Below are positions 7,299 through 14,848 of a DNA stretch of 64,000 bases, piece after piece. Below the pieces are notes generated by a model. It had not been told where the DNA came from. It was given only the letters and a program-made list of their open reading frames with translations, and searched no databases. Source of the DNA: Acidobacteriota bacterium (GTDB lineage Bacteria; Acidobacteriota; Vicinamibacteria; Vicinamibacterales; UBA8438); the NCBI GenBank assembly GCA_011523845.1, contig WTFV01000126.1, forward strand, positions 1 through 64,000, given 5' to 3'. The position numbers and the translations under genes were made by a program. Every line of letters begins with the position of its first letter. The stretch's first letter is position 1.

Positions 7299-10202
7299 TC
7301 ACCGTGAGTCCGGCGACACGAGCTCCGTCCCCAGAGTCCGGCCCTTGTCGACGGCCGGGACGCCCTTCTCCATCCACACCGGGGCGGGCGCGTCCTGCAG
7401 GTAGTGGTCGAAGAACTGCTGCATGCGGACAGCCCAGTCCTTGCGGTTGGCGTCGCGGCGCAGGCCGTGGCCTTCGCCGTTGTAGTTGAGCAGCCACGCC
7501 GGCTTCTGCAGCCGGCGCAGCGCGACGAACAGCTCGATGCCCTGGTACCACGGCACCGCCCCGTCGTCGTCGTTGTGCATCATGAGCAAGGGGGTGCGGA
7601 TCTTGTCGGCGTAGAACAGCGGCGAGTTGTGCAGGTACTCGGCGGTGGCCTCCCAGAGCGTGCCGCCGATGCGGCTCTGCGTCCGCTCGTACTGGAACAT
7701 CCGGCTCATGCCGGTCTGCCAGCGGATGCCGCCGTAGGCGCTGGTCATGTTGCTGACCGGGGCGCCCGCCTCCGCCGCGGCGAACAGGTCGGTCTTCGTG
7801 ATCATGTAGGCGATCTGGTAGCCGCCCCAGGAGTGGCCCTGGACGCCTATCCGATTCCTGTCGATGAAGCCCTCGTCGAGCAACCTGAGCACGCCGGGCA
7901 CGACGGCGTCGAGGGCGCTCTCGCCGGGGTAGCCGATCTCGTAGGGAATGTCGGGGATGAACATCACGTAGCCGCGGCTGACGTAGAACGGAACCGACAC
8001 GGACGAGCTGCCGGGCCGGGGCGTGCGCCACGTGTAGAGGCCGTCCGACATCCGCTCGTAGAAGTACACGAGCAGGGGGTACTCCTGCGCGGGATCGAAG
8101 CCGTCGGGCTTGAACAGCATGCCCTGCAGCGAGACGCCGTCGTTGGAGGTCCATTCGACGAGCTCCGCCGAGCCCCAGCGGTAGTCCTTCTGCTGGGGAT
8201 TGGCGTCCGACACTCGCTGCATGTCCGTGATCCCACCATCCGTAACCCACAGGTCCGGGAACTCGCGGAAGTCCTCGCGGGTGAGCAGCCAGCGGTCCGC
8301 ATCCTTGGCCTTGCCGCGTAGCCGGAAGCTCTTTTCCACCATGACCGCTTCGGCCGGCGACGCCTCGCGGTCGGTACGTCCGCGGTGGAAGCCGCCCCGC
8401 TTGTTCCGGTCGTGGAACGCGTGCCAGAGCGCCTCGCCCTCCGGGATGTGGTCCAGCTCGGGTTCCGTTCGCGCGTAGCGGAAGCGAATCTGCGACGCCC
8501 GGCCCGTCCCTGCCGTGAGGTTGACGGTCCGACCGGAGTCCGGCTCGAAGCGCCAGACGTCGAAGCGGTCGTAGAACAGGAACGCGGCGTCGTCCGCGGT
8601 CCAGCTGGCGGAGCCGTAGGGAGGCGGATCGTGCGGGTGGTCGTCCAGCTCGTCCCAGACCGGGTGGGGAACGTCGGCGCTCGCGGTCAGCGGCTCGCCG
8701 CCGTCCAGGCGCGCCACCTTCCACTGTCGTTCGGCGCCGTTCCACCACGCCGCGTACTTCCCGGCCGGCGAGATGGCCGCGCGGGCGAAGCGCCCGACCT
8801 TCTCGGCGACCGGCCGATGCTCTCCGCTGGCCAGATCGATGGCGTAGAGGTCGTTGTAGCGCCCGTCCCAGGAGAGAAGCTGCCGGTACGGCATGTCGGT
8901 GACGCCCAGCGCGTACGTGGCGTCAGACTCGGCTGCGAACCGGACCGTCGGGACGGCGGTCGTGCCCAATTGCACGACGGCTCCGCCGTCCAGGTGGATC
9001 GCCGCCGCGTACGTACGCTTCCGCTCGTCGTCGGCCCGCACGAGCTGCATCGGCTGCAGGTAGGGGTCCTTCCAGTTCCAGATGTCGAGGGTGACCTTGT
9101 CCTCTTCCAGCGTTTCGTCCTCCGCTTCCGGCGCTGGCCGGGGGGCGGTTCCGAAATGGAGGACCCCGCCACCCTCCGAGAACCGGACGTGGCCGTGCTC
9201 GCTGACCCACCAGCCGCCCGGAATCCCGTCGGTGCGTGAATCGGCCAGGGGTTCGGCCCGCCAGACCGGCGCGCCCGCGCGGTACAGGGTGAACTCGGGC
9301 TGGTCCGCAGCCGAATCGTCCCGGTCCGTCAGGAAGGCCACGTGGGCGCCGTCCTTCGACACCGCCAGTTGTTCGTACCGCCCTTCGCCCTCCAGAAGCG
9401 CGCGTGCGGCTACGTCGTCAAGCGGTACGACATAGGCGCCGTCCCCCGAGCCGTCCTCGGTCGAGGTGGTGAAGGCCAGAACGGCGGCTTCCTCCGCGAA
9501 CTCGTAGTCGGCGACCAGGTCATAGCGCGTCTCGTTGCCTGTGGTCAGGTTCAGAAGGACCAGCGTGGAACCGTCCTCTTGCTCGTCGCCGGCGTCGCCT
9601 TCCGCGTCGGTACCGCGCGGGCTGGCTTCGCCTTGCTGCGCCGGTTCCCCGGAAGCGGTTTCCTCCTCCGATTCCCCGGAGCCGTCCGCACCGACCTGCT
9701 CTACCGGCACGTACGCGACCCAGCTTCCCTCGCGCGCGACCTCGTAGCTCTCGACCGGCCCGAGATCGCGGATCCCGCTACGCCGGACCTCTCCGCCAGC
9801 GAACACGGCCGCGATGTCCGCGACCGCGAGAGCGTCCTTGGGGAGGTCCTCGCTTTCCTTTCCCTCGCGCTTGAGGGCGTCGACCTCCGACTCCGGCGCC
9901 GGAACCGCGTAGACGAGATGGCGGGAGTCCGACGTGAAGGTCGGGCCGGTGCCCCGGACCGTCAGCGGGGGGCGGTCTACGCTGGTCGCTTTCAGGGTAA
10001 GCGCCGGGTCACCCTCCATGGGGACGAGGACGAAGGCCAGCCAATTGCCGTCCGGCGACAGCGACGGGTCCTCGATCGTGTTCCATTGCAGCACGTCGTC
10101 GTGGTCGAGGGCCCGCTGCTGCGCGAGGGCGGGCAGGACCGCCGCAAGAACCAGGGTGACGGTGGCCACCGTGACGACGAAACGCGCTTGCGGTTGTCTC
10201 AT
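7299..10202 (-). CDS. S9-family (prolyl oligopeptidase) secreted peptidase
   Basis: A 967-residue protein read from ATG 10202 (MRQPQARFVVTVATVTLVL...), chosen because a signal peptide ending ALAQQ follows at once, with GGAG and GAAGAG purine runs upstream; the open frame above it is repeat-derived. The N-terminal two thirds are WD/PD40-like propeller repeats (SLSPDGNWLAFVL and similar). The C-terminal alpha/beta-hydrolase domain shows the nucleophile GHSWGGYQ, the acid in HNDDDGAVPW and the histidine in GEGHGLRRDANR. A low-complexity Glu/Ser/Gly stretch occurs near residues 160-200. The family cuts oligopeptides from the N-terminus in the periplasm or outside the cell. It is longer than the usual 600-750 residues because of the extra propeller sequence. 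It stands alone. Confidence 0.9.
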   Translation of the reverse strand: MRQPQARFVVTVATVTLVLAAVLPALAQQRALDHDDVLQWNTIEDPSLSPDGNWLAFVLVPMEGDPALTLKATSVDRPPLTVRGTGPTFTSDSRHLVYAVPAPESEVDALKREGKESEDLPKDALAVADIAAVFAGGEVRRSGIRDLGPVESYEVAREGSWVAYVPVEQVGADGSGESEEETASGEPAQQGEASPRGTDAEGDAGDEQEDGSTLVLLNLTTGNETRYDLVADYEFAEEAAVLAFTTSTEDGSGDGAYVVPLDDVAARALLEGEGRYEQLAVSKDGAHVAFLTDRDDSAADQPEFTLYRAGAPVWRAEPLADSRTDGIPGGWWVSEHGHVRFSEGGGVLHFGTAPRPAPEAEDETLEEDKVTLDIWNWKDPYLQPMQLVRADDERKRTYAAAIHLDGGAVVQLGTTAVPTVRFAAESDATYALGVTDMPYRQLLSWDGRYNDLYAIDLASGEHRPVAEKVGRFARAAISPAGKYAAWWNGAERQWKVARLDGGEPLTASADVPHPVWDELDDHPHDPPPYGSASWTADDAAFLFYDRFDVWRFEPDSGRTVNLTAGTGRASQIRFRYARTEPELDHIPEGEALWHAFHDRNKRGGFHRGRTDREASPAEAVMVEKSFRLRGKAKDADRWLLTREDFREFPDLWVTDGGITDMQRVSDANPQQKDYRWGSAELVEWTSNDGVSLQGMLFKPDGFDPAQEYPLLVYFYERMSDGLYTWRTPRPGSSSVSVPFYVSRGYVMFIPDIPYEIGYPGESALDAVVPGVLRLLDEGFIDRNRIGVQGHSWGGYQIAYMITKTDLFAAAEAGAPVSNMTSAYGGIRWQTGMSRMFQYERTQSRIGGTLWEATAEYLHNSPLFYADKIRTPLLMMHNDDDGAVPWYQGIELFVALRRLQKPAWLLNYNGEGHGLRRDANRKDWAVRMQQFFDHYLQDAPAPVWMEKGVPAVDKGRTLGTELVSPDSR

Positions 10203-10311
10203 CTCTTCAATCTCCAAGGGCGCCCATCCGTGAGGAGACGCTGCTGACTTCCATGTCCCTGCATTGTGTCCCGAATCGTAGCGGCTTCGGACTGGAGCCG
10301 TGCGATCCACC

Positions 10312-10490
10312 AGCAGTCCGTGGCGAAACCCGCGCAGCACGGAGAGCGGCGAGGCGCCCCGACACCCGGTGCCCGGCGTGACGAGGGAGCAGATTGGGCA
10401 TGTTCGACCGCGGAGCAACGCAGTCCAGACGGGATGCGTCGCCGCTCGAATGCAGCGGGGCCTCTCACGGCGGGCTGCTACGATCCACGG
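10312..10490 (+). repeat. Dispersed intergenic repeat, family A copy 1
   Basis: This segment shares long blocks with 17241-17393 (opposite strand) and 23534-23697 (same strand). Shared words include CGACGAGGGAGC, a TTGGGCATGTTCGACCG-like block, AGCAACGCAGTCCA, and CGCTCGAATGCAGCGG near the end. It has no coding sense and ends just before the next gene with GGGCTGCTA. No transposase or clear terminal repeats are visible. Confidence 0.75.
10479..10484 (+). promoter_or_regulatory. possible -10 box (TACGAT) at end of repeat A
   Basis: TACGAT lies 10 bases before ATG 10495, at the end of the family A repeat. If used, the transcript would start nearly at the ATG, giving a very short or no leader. 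No good -35 box was found, so this is tentative. Confidence 0.3.
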
Positions 10491-10494
10491 ATCG

Positions 10495-11136
10495 ATGCGC
10501 AAGACCGGGCTGATGCTGATCCTCACCGCCGTCGCCACCGTCGTCGCGGTGGCAGGACGCGTCTGGGCCGACGCCGATCACGAGACGCTGGCGGATTCGC
10601 TCGCGGCGATTGCCGACAGTCGGGGCCTGTACGGTCTGGGTGGCGCGGGGCGGTTCCTGTCGGGAGTCACGCTGATCGCCGCCGGGTGGTTCCTGTTCGG
10701 CTCCGCGAGTGACGACAGGCGAGCGCGTTCGGCGGTCGTCCCGCTTCTGTTCGCCGTGTCGGGGGCGTTCACCGCGTGTTCGGGGGCGCTTGCGGTCAGC
10801 CTGGCCGCGGCGCCGGCGGAATGGATGGATGTCGCGGGCCTCGAGGGGGTTGCGCTCAGCCACCAGGAGGCGACGGTCCGGCTGCGGCGGTTCACCGGCA
10901 CGGCCGGCTTCGCCATGGTCGGCCTCGCGTTGATCGTCATCGCGTGGCGCCAGCGGAGCGCCGGCGGCACGCTCAGGCGGTTTGCGCCGGCGTCGGCGCT
11001 GCTCGGCCTGGCGATTCAGTTCGTCTGGCTCGATGCCGCGACGGTCATGCACATAGTCACCGGGACCCTGTTCGTCGGCTGGCTCGCCGTTGGCGGCAGC
11101 ATGCTCGTGAAGGGGCGATGCTGGATTCCGGGCTGA
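10495..11136 (+). CDS. multi-pass membrane protein, unknown function
   Basis: A 213-residue hydrophobic protein from ATG 10495 (MRKTGLMLILTAVATVVAVAG). About six membrane segments can be seen: residues about 4-22, 47-66, 78-105, 135-155, 165-183 and 188-205. Short loops carry LADSLAAIADSRGLYGLGGAGRF and a LSHQEATVRLRRFTG stretch with a histidine. The layout resembles small DUF4386-like or cytochrome-b-like integral proteins, but no family is recognised with confidence. The frame is open further upstream only through repeat A sequence, so the ATG is preferred. No clear ribosome site precedes it, in line with a short leader. Confidence 0.7.
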   Translation: MRKTGLMLILTAVATVVAVAGRVWADADHETLADSLAAIADSRGLYGLGGAGRFLSGVTLIAAGWFLFGSASDDRRARSAVVPLLFAVSGAFTACSGALAVSLAAAPAEWMDVAGLEGVALSHQEATVRLRRFTGTAGFAMVGLALIVIAWRQRSAGGTLRRFAPASALLGLAIQFVWLDAATVMHIVTGTLFVGWLAVGGSMLVKGRCWIPG

Positions 11137-11338
11137 CGACGCGCTTCGTGAATCCCTGTAGAATCAACCGGATCGGCTCGCGACCGCGACGGCAGGCTGG
11201 CCGCCTCGGTGGAGTCGGTGTTCATGGAAGCGAGCGATTCCTCGCCGATGCAGTAGCCGGGACTTGTGCCGCAAGACGCGGTACCGGCGCAGGCGACCGA
11301 GCTGGATGATGCCACGACGCGACAAAGGAGACCGTGCG

Positions 11339-12334
11339 ATGAGCGAGCGAGCGCCGCAGGACACCCCTGCAGGCCACTGGATTTCGTACCGCCCCGAGAT
11401 CAAGGTGATGGACTGCACCATCCGGGACGGCGGCCTGATGAACGACCACCAGTTCCCGGACGAGACCGTCAAGGCGGTCTACGACGCCTGCGTCGCGAGC
11501 GGCATCGACTACATGGAGATCGGGTACGTCAACTCGCGCAAGCAGTTCCCGCCCGGGCAGTTCGGTCCCTGGAAGCACTCTCGCGAGGATGACGTCCGCC
11601 GCATCGTCGGCGACAACGACACGCCGCTGAAGCTGTCGGCGATGGCCGACGCCGAGAAGAGCGACTATCGGGAGGACATCCTGCCGAAGTCCGAGAGCGT
11701 GATCGATCTGATCCGGGTGGCCACCTACATCCACCAGATCCCGCTGGCCCTGGACATGATCAAGGACGCCCACGACAAGGGCTACGAGACCAGCCTGAAC
11801 CTGATGGCTCTGTCGACGGTCCCCGAACGGGAGCTGAACGAGGCGCTGGCCCTGGTCGCCCAGTCCGAGGCGGATGTCGTCTGCATCGTCGACAGCTTCG
11901 GCGCGCTCTACTGCGAGCAGATCGACGACTACATGACCACCTTCCAGGGCTATGCCACGCCGGCCGGGAAGGAAGTGGGCATGCACGCCCACAACAACCG
12001 GCAGCTCGCGTTCGCCAACACCGTCCAGGCGACGATCAAGGGCGCCAACCGGCTGGACGCCAGCATGGCGGGCCTTGGCCGCGGGGCCGGCAATTGCCCG
12101 CTGGAGCTGCTGCTCAGCTTCCTGCACAACCCCAAGTTCCGGCTGCGGCCGGTGCTGCACTGCATCCAGCACCACATCGAGCCGATGCGGGCAGCCTTGA
12201 AGTGGGGCTTCGACTACCCGTACATGATGACCGGGGTGCTCAACCAGCATCCGCGGGCGGGGATGGCGTTCAACGAGTCCGACGACCGCGGCGACATCAT
12301 CAAGTTCTACGACTCGCTGGAAGATCCGGACTGA
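11339..12334 (+). CDS. TIM-barrel aldolase-like protein (HMGL/DRE family)
   Basis: A 331-residue protein; ATG 11339 is preceded by AAAGGAG at good spacing. The N-terminal KVMDCTIRDGGLMNDHQF is the DRE-TIM signature (metal ligand Asp plus Arg). MHAHNNRQLAFAN near residue 220 gives the His-x-His metal ligands, and GLGRGAGNCPLELLLSFL near residue 245 is the Gly-rich closing loop of this superfamily. It matches the group annotated as aldolase catalytic domain-containing proteins, related to 4-hydroxy-2-oxovalerate aldolase and HMG-CoA lyase but lacking the usual partner dehydrogenase. A cytosolic retro-aldol reaction is likely; the substrate is unknown. The following gene is a pseudogene, so no operon context helps. 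Confidence 0.85.
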   Translation: MSERAPQDTPAGHWISYRPEIKVMDCTIRDGGLMNDHQFPDETVKAVYDACVASGIDYMEIGYVNSRKQFPPGQFGPWKHSREDDVRRIVGDNDTPLKLSAMADAEKSDYREDILPKSESVIDLIRVATYIHQIPLALDMIKDAHDKGYETSLNLMALSTVPERELNEALALVAQSEADVVCIVDSFGALYCEQIDDYMTTFQGYATPAGKEVGMHAHNNRQLAFANTVQATIKGANRLDASMAGLGRGAGNCPLELLLSFLHNPKFRLRPVLHCIQHHIEPMRAALKWGFDYPYMMTGVLNQHPRAGMAFNESDDRGDIIKFYDSLEDPD

Positions 12335-12375
12335 CGCACGAATGCGGCGGGGCTTTCACCACGGGCTCCTGGACC

Positions 12376-13351
12376 ATGGGAAGAACAGTACCGGCAGTCG
12401 CGACGTTCGTCGTGGCGTGCGTCCTGGCGCTGACCGCGGGGCAGCCGCGTCACGCTGCATGCCTACGAGGCCTCGTTCCCCGCGCCGTGGGGTCACCACA
12501 ACGTCTACTTCCGCGGCGCGCCGGGACCGCTGCTGTCGCCGAGCCAGGTGACGCTGCCGGAGCTGTGGGCGGCGCTGACGGCGGGCGAGGCGCTGACGAT
12601 TCCGCACCATACGAACAAGTTCCCGCAGCCGCTGGCCTGGGACGACGATGATCCGGGGCTGCGGCGCAACTTCGAGATCTACTCGGCGCACGGCCTCAGC
12701 GAGGCGTACGATCCGAGCCATCCTCTCGCGTTCGAGCAGAGCGAGTTCACGAACCGGTCGGCGTCGGCGCGGACGGGCGTCTCGGCCCAGGACGCGTGGA
12801 TGCAGGGGTTGCGTCTCAGCACGATCGCGGCGTCGGACGATCACCGCTCGCAGCCCGGGAAGCCGCACTGGGGGCTGGCCGCCGTGCGGGCGCCGGAGTT
12901 GACGCGCGAGGCCATCTTCGATGCGCTGCACGCACGGCGGACCTACGGGACGACCGGCCAGCGCATCCTGCTGGACTTCCGTGTGAACTATGCGCCGATG
13001 GGGAGCGAGATTGCGCTGGCCGCGCCGCTGCCCGAGCCGTGCGCCGGCACGTCCCCGGAATGCGGCGAGCGCGCCGCCGCCACCGCTGCGCTGGCGCCCC
13101 GGTTCGAGGTCACCGCGCACGGGACCGACGTCATCGAGGCGGTGGAGATCCTGCGCTACTCGGAGCCGGACGGCGGCTTCCGCGTCATCCAAGACCTGCG
13201 GCCGAACGCGCTCGACTTCGCCTGGTCCGGTCGTGACGGCGGCTTTCGCGACGACGCGATCTACTACCTCCGCCTCCGCCAGCGCAGCCCGGTCCGCGGA
13301 CGGATCGTCATGGCCTGGTCGAGCCCCGTCTGGGTGAATTCGCGGCGATAG
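12376..13351 (+). pseudogene. DUF3604 metallophosphoesterase-like gene, internally deleted and frameshifted
   Basis: ATG 12376 begins a signal-peptide-like segment (MGRTVPAVATFVVACVLALTAG). From about 12449 a different frame continues as typical DUF3604 sequence: VTLHAYEASFPAPWGHHNVYFRG, later TIPHHTNKFP, STIAASDDHRSQPGKPHWG and TREAIFDALHARRTYGTTGQR, ending at 13351. That second frame has a stop at 12431-12433. DUF3604 proteins are normally around 600 or more residues, so several hundred residues between the signal peptide and the HHN motif are missing. The remaining part holds the His-rich metal-site motifs but lacks the N-terminal PHP-like portion. The family is thought to be secreted hydrolases. 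Translation of 12548-13351 alone from an internal GTG is possible but probably not functional. Confidence 0.8.
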
Positions 13352-13426
13352 CGCTTGTGGCGCAGGGCACGGCCGCTCCGGGGTCGGGGGGCCGGGGGGA
13401 GGCTTCCTTCGGAGTATCATGAAGAC

Positions 13427-13579
13427 GTGCTCGAGGTGCTCACGGCGGCGGCGGCGGTGGTGGCGGCAATCACGGGGCTCTGGAACACCGTCCAGATCGG
13501 CCGGCTTTCCGGACGGTTCGATACTCTGACGACACGGGTCAACGCGCACGTGAACGCGCCGGGTCTGCACACGCACTGA
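13427..13579 (+). CDS. small single-pass membrane protein (putative)
   Basis: A possible 50-residue protein from GTG 13427: a hydrophobic helix ([16 protein letters not shown]) followed by a soluble tail, [22 protein letters not shown]. The layout of a membrane anchor plus short coiled-coil-like tail is common among small bacterial proteins. GGAG lies 12 bases upstream, which is rather far. An in-frame extension to 13355 looks like noise. No family is recognised. Confidence 0.4.
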   Translation: MLEVLTAAAAVVAAITGLWNTVQIGRLSGRFDTLTTRVNAHVNAPGLHTH

Positions 13580-13721
13580 CCGGCGTCTTCGGCAGCCCGC
13601 GCCGGGTTCCGTCGACCCCGGCGGGGCGCGGCGCGCACGGGGTTCTCCGGCGGGGAAACCGGAGGATTCGCTATACGTTCGGGTTCTACGCATATCTCCG
13701 ACCTCCGGTTGTTGGTCCACG

Positions 13722-14636
13722 ATGACCCTTCAGGACTTGATCCTCACGCTGTCCCGATTCTGGTCGGAGCGGGGCTGTCTGCTGCAGCAGCCCCTCGACG
13801 TCGAGGTAGGCGCAGGGACGATGCACCCGGAGACGTTCCTCCGCGTCATCGGTCCCCGCCACTGGAACGTCGCCTACGTGCAACCGTCGCGCCGGCCTGC
13901 CGACGGCCGCTTCGGCGAGAACCCCAACCGGCTCTTCAAGCATCACCAGTTCCAGGTGATCCTGAAGCCGTCGCCGGACGCCGCCCAGCGCCTCTACCTG
14001 GACAGCCTGGAGGCGTGCGGCATCGATCCGACGCGCCACGACGTCCGCTTCGAGGAGGACAACTGGGAATCGCCGACGCTGGGGGCTTGGGGCATCGGCT
14101 GGCAGGTGCTGCTCGACGGGCTGGAGATTACGCAGTTCACCTATTTCCAGCAGGCCGGCGGCATGGACCTGGCGCCGATCTCGGTGGAGCTGACCTACGG
14201 CCTCGAGCGCATCGCGATGCACCTGCAGGGGGTGGACGACGTCTACGACCTCGCCTGGGCGCCGGGCATCTCCTACCGTGAGGTGCGGCATCGGGAAGAG
14301 GTGGAGCAATCGAAGTACGCCTTCGGGCAGGTCGATCTGCCGGCCGGCGAGTTCGGGCGCACGCACCGCGACCTGTTCGACCGCTACTACGCGCTGGGCA
14401 AGCGGCTGCTGGCGTCGGGCCTGACGCTGCCGGCCCTGGATCACTGCCTCAAGTGCTCGCACACCTTCAACCTGCTCGACGCGAGCGGCAGCATCGGCGT
14501 GACCGAACGCGCCGCCTACATCCTGCGCGTCCGGAAGCTCGCGGTGGCCATTGCCGAGGCGCATGCCGAGTGGGAGCGGGGCCAGGCGGGCGGCGACGGC
14601 GCGGGATCCGGGGCGGCGGGTGGGAACGATGGCTGA
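13722..14636 (+). CDS. glyQ: glycine--tRNA ligase alpha subunit
   Basis: A 304-residue protein starting [19 protein letters not shown]. Class II synthetase motifs of the bacterial alpha2beta2 enzyme are plain: [64 protein letters not shown] and the ATP-site stretch [12 protein letters not shown]. Length is normal for the family, with a short Gly/Ala-rich tail. It charges tRNA-Gly in the cytosol together with GlyS. Its stop overlaps the start of a small Cys-rich gene (TGATG at 14634-14638), with glyS following, so the three form one transcript. The 142 bases upstream (13580-13721) include a TATACG that could be a -10 box. Confidence 0.97.
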   Translation: MTLQDLILTLSRFWSERGCLLQQPLDVEVGAGTMHPETFLRVIGPRHWNVAYVQPSRRPADGRFGENPNRLFKHHQFQVILKPSPDAAQRLYLDSLEACGIDPTRHDVRFEEDNWESPTLGAWGIGWQVLLDGLEITQFTYFQQAGGMDLAPISVELTYGLERIAMHLQGVDDVYDLAWAPGISYREVRHREEVEQSKYAFGQVDLPAGEFGRTHRDLFDRYYALGKRLLASGLTLPALDHCLKCSHTFNLLDASGSIGVTERAAYILRVRKLAVAIAEAHAEWERGQAGGDGAGSGAAGGNDG

Positions 14637-14830
14637 TGTCGGCGAGCGAAACCCGAATGGACTGCTTCCTGTGCGAGAGACCGCCAAGCACAGCAGCAAT
14701 CATCGCTTCGCACGCATCCGGGTGGTCCGTTGCGAGCCGAGAACACGAGGGCAGCATCGATAGCCGCGGTTTCCACGTGCGCCGGTGTCCGAGTTGCGAT
14801 CCGACCGCCAAGCCATGGCTTTCCGACTGA
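14636..14830 (+). CDS. small Cys-rich (zinc-ribbon-like) protein between glyQ and glyS
   Basis: A 64-residue protein whose ATG shares one base with the glyQ stop (TGATG), so translation is probably coupled. It has two Cys pairs: MDCFLCERPPS near the start and RRCPSCDPTAKPW near the end, spaced as in a four-Cys zinc knuckle. The middle is polar and not recognised. Most genomes have glyQ directly followed by glyS; an insert like this is uncommon. A role in translation is only suggested by position. A conserved homologue in relatives would confirm that it is a gene. Confidence 0.55.
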   Translation: MSASETRMDCFLCERPPSTAAIIASHASGWSVASREHEGSIDSRGFHVRRCPSCDPTAKPWLSD

Positions 14831-14848
14831 ACCGATGGTAGGCGACGC

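Noticed and set aside
13580..13721. T-box or other riboswitch before glyQ
   Set aside because: The 142-base gap shows no T-box motif, anticodon stem or antiterminator that I can find, and glycine T-boxes need more space.
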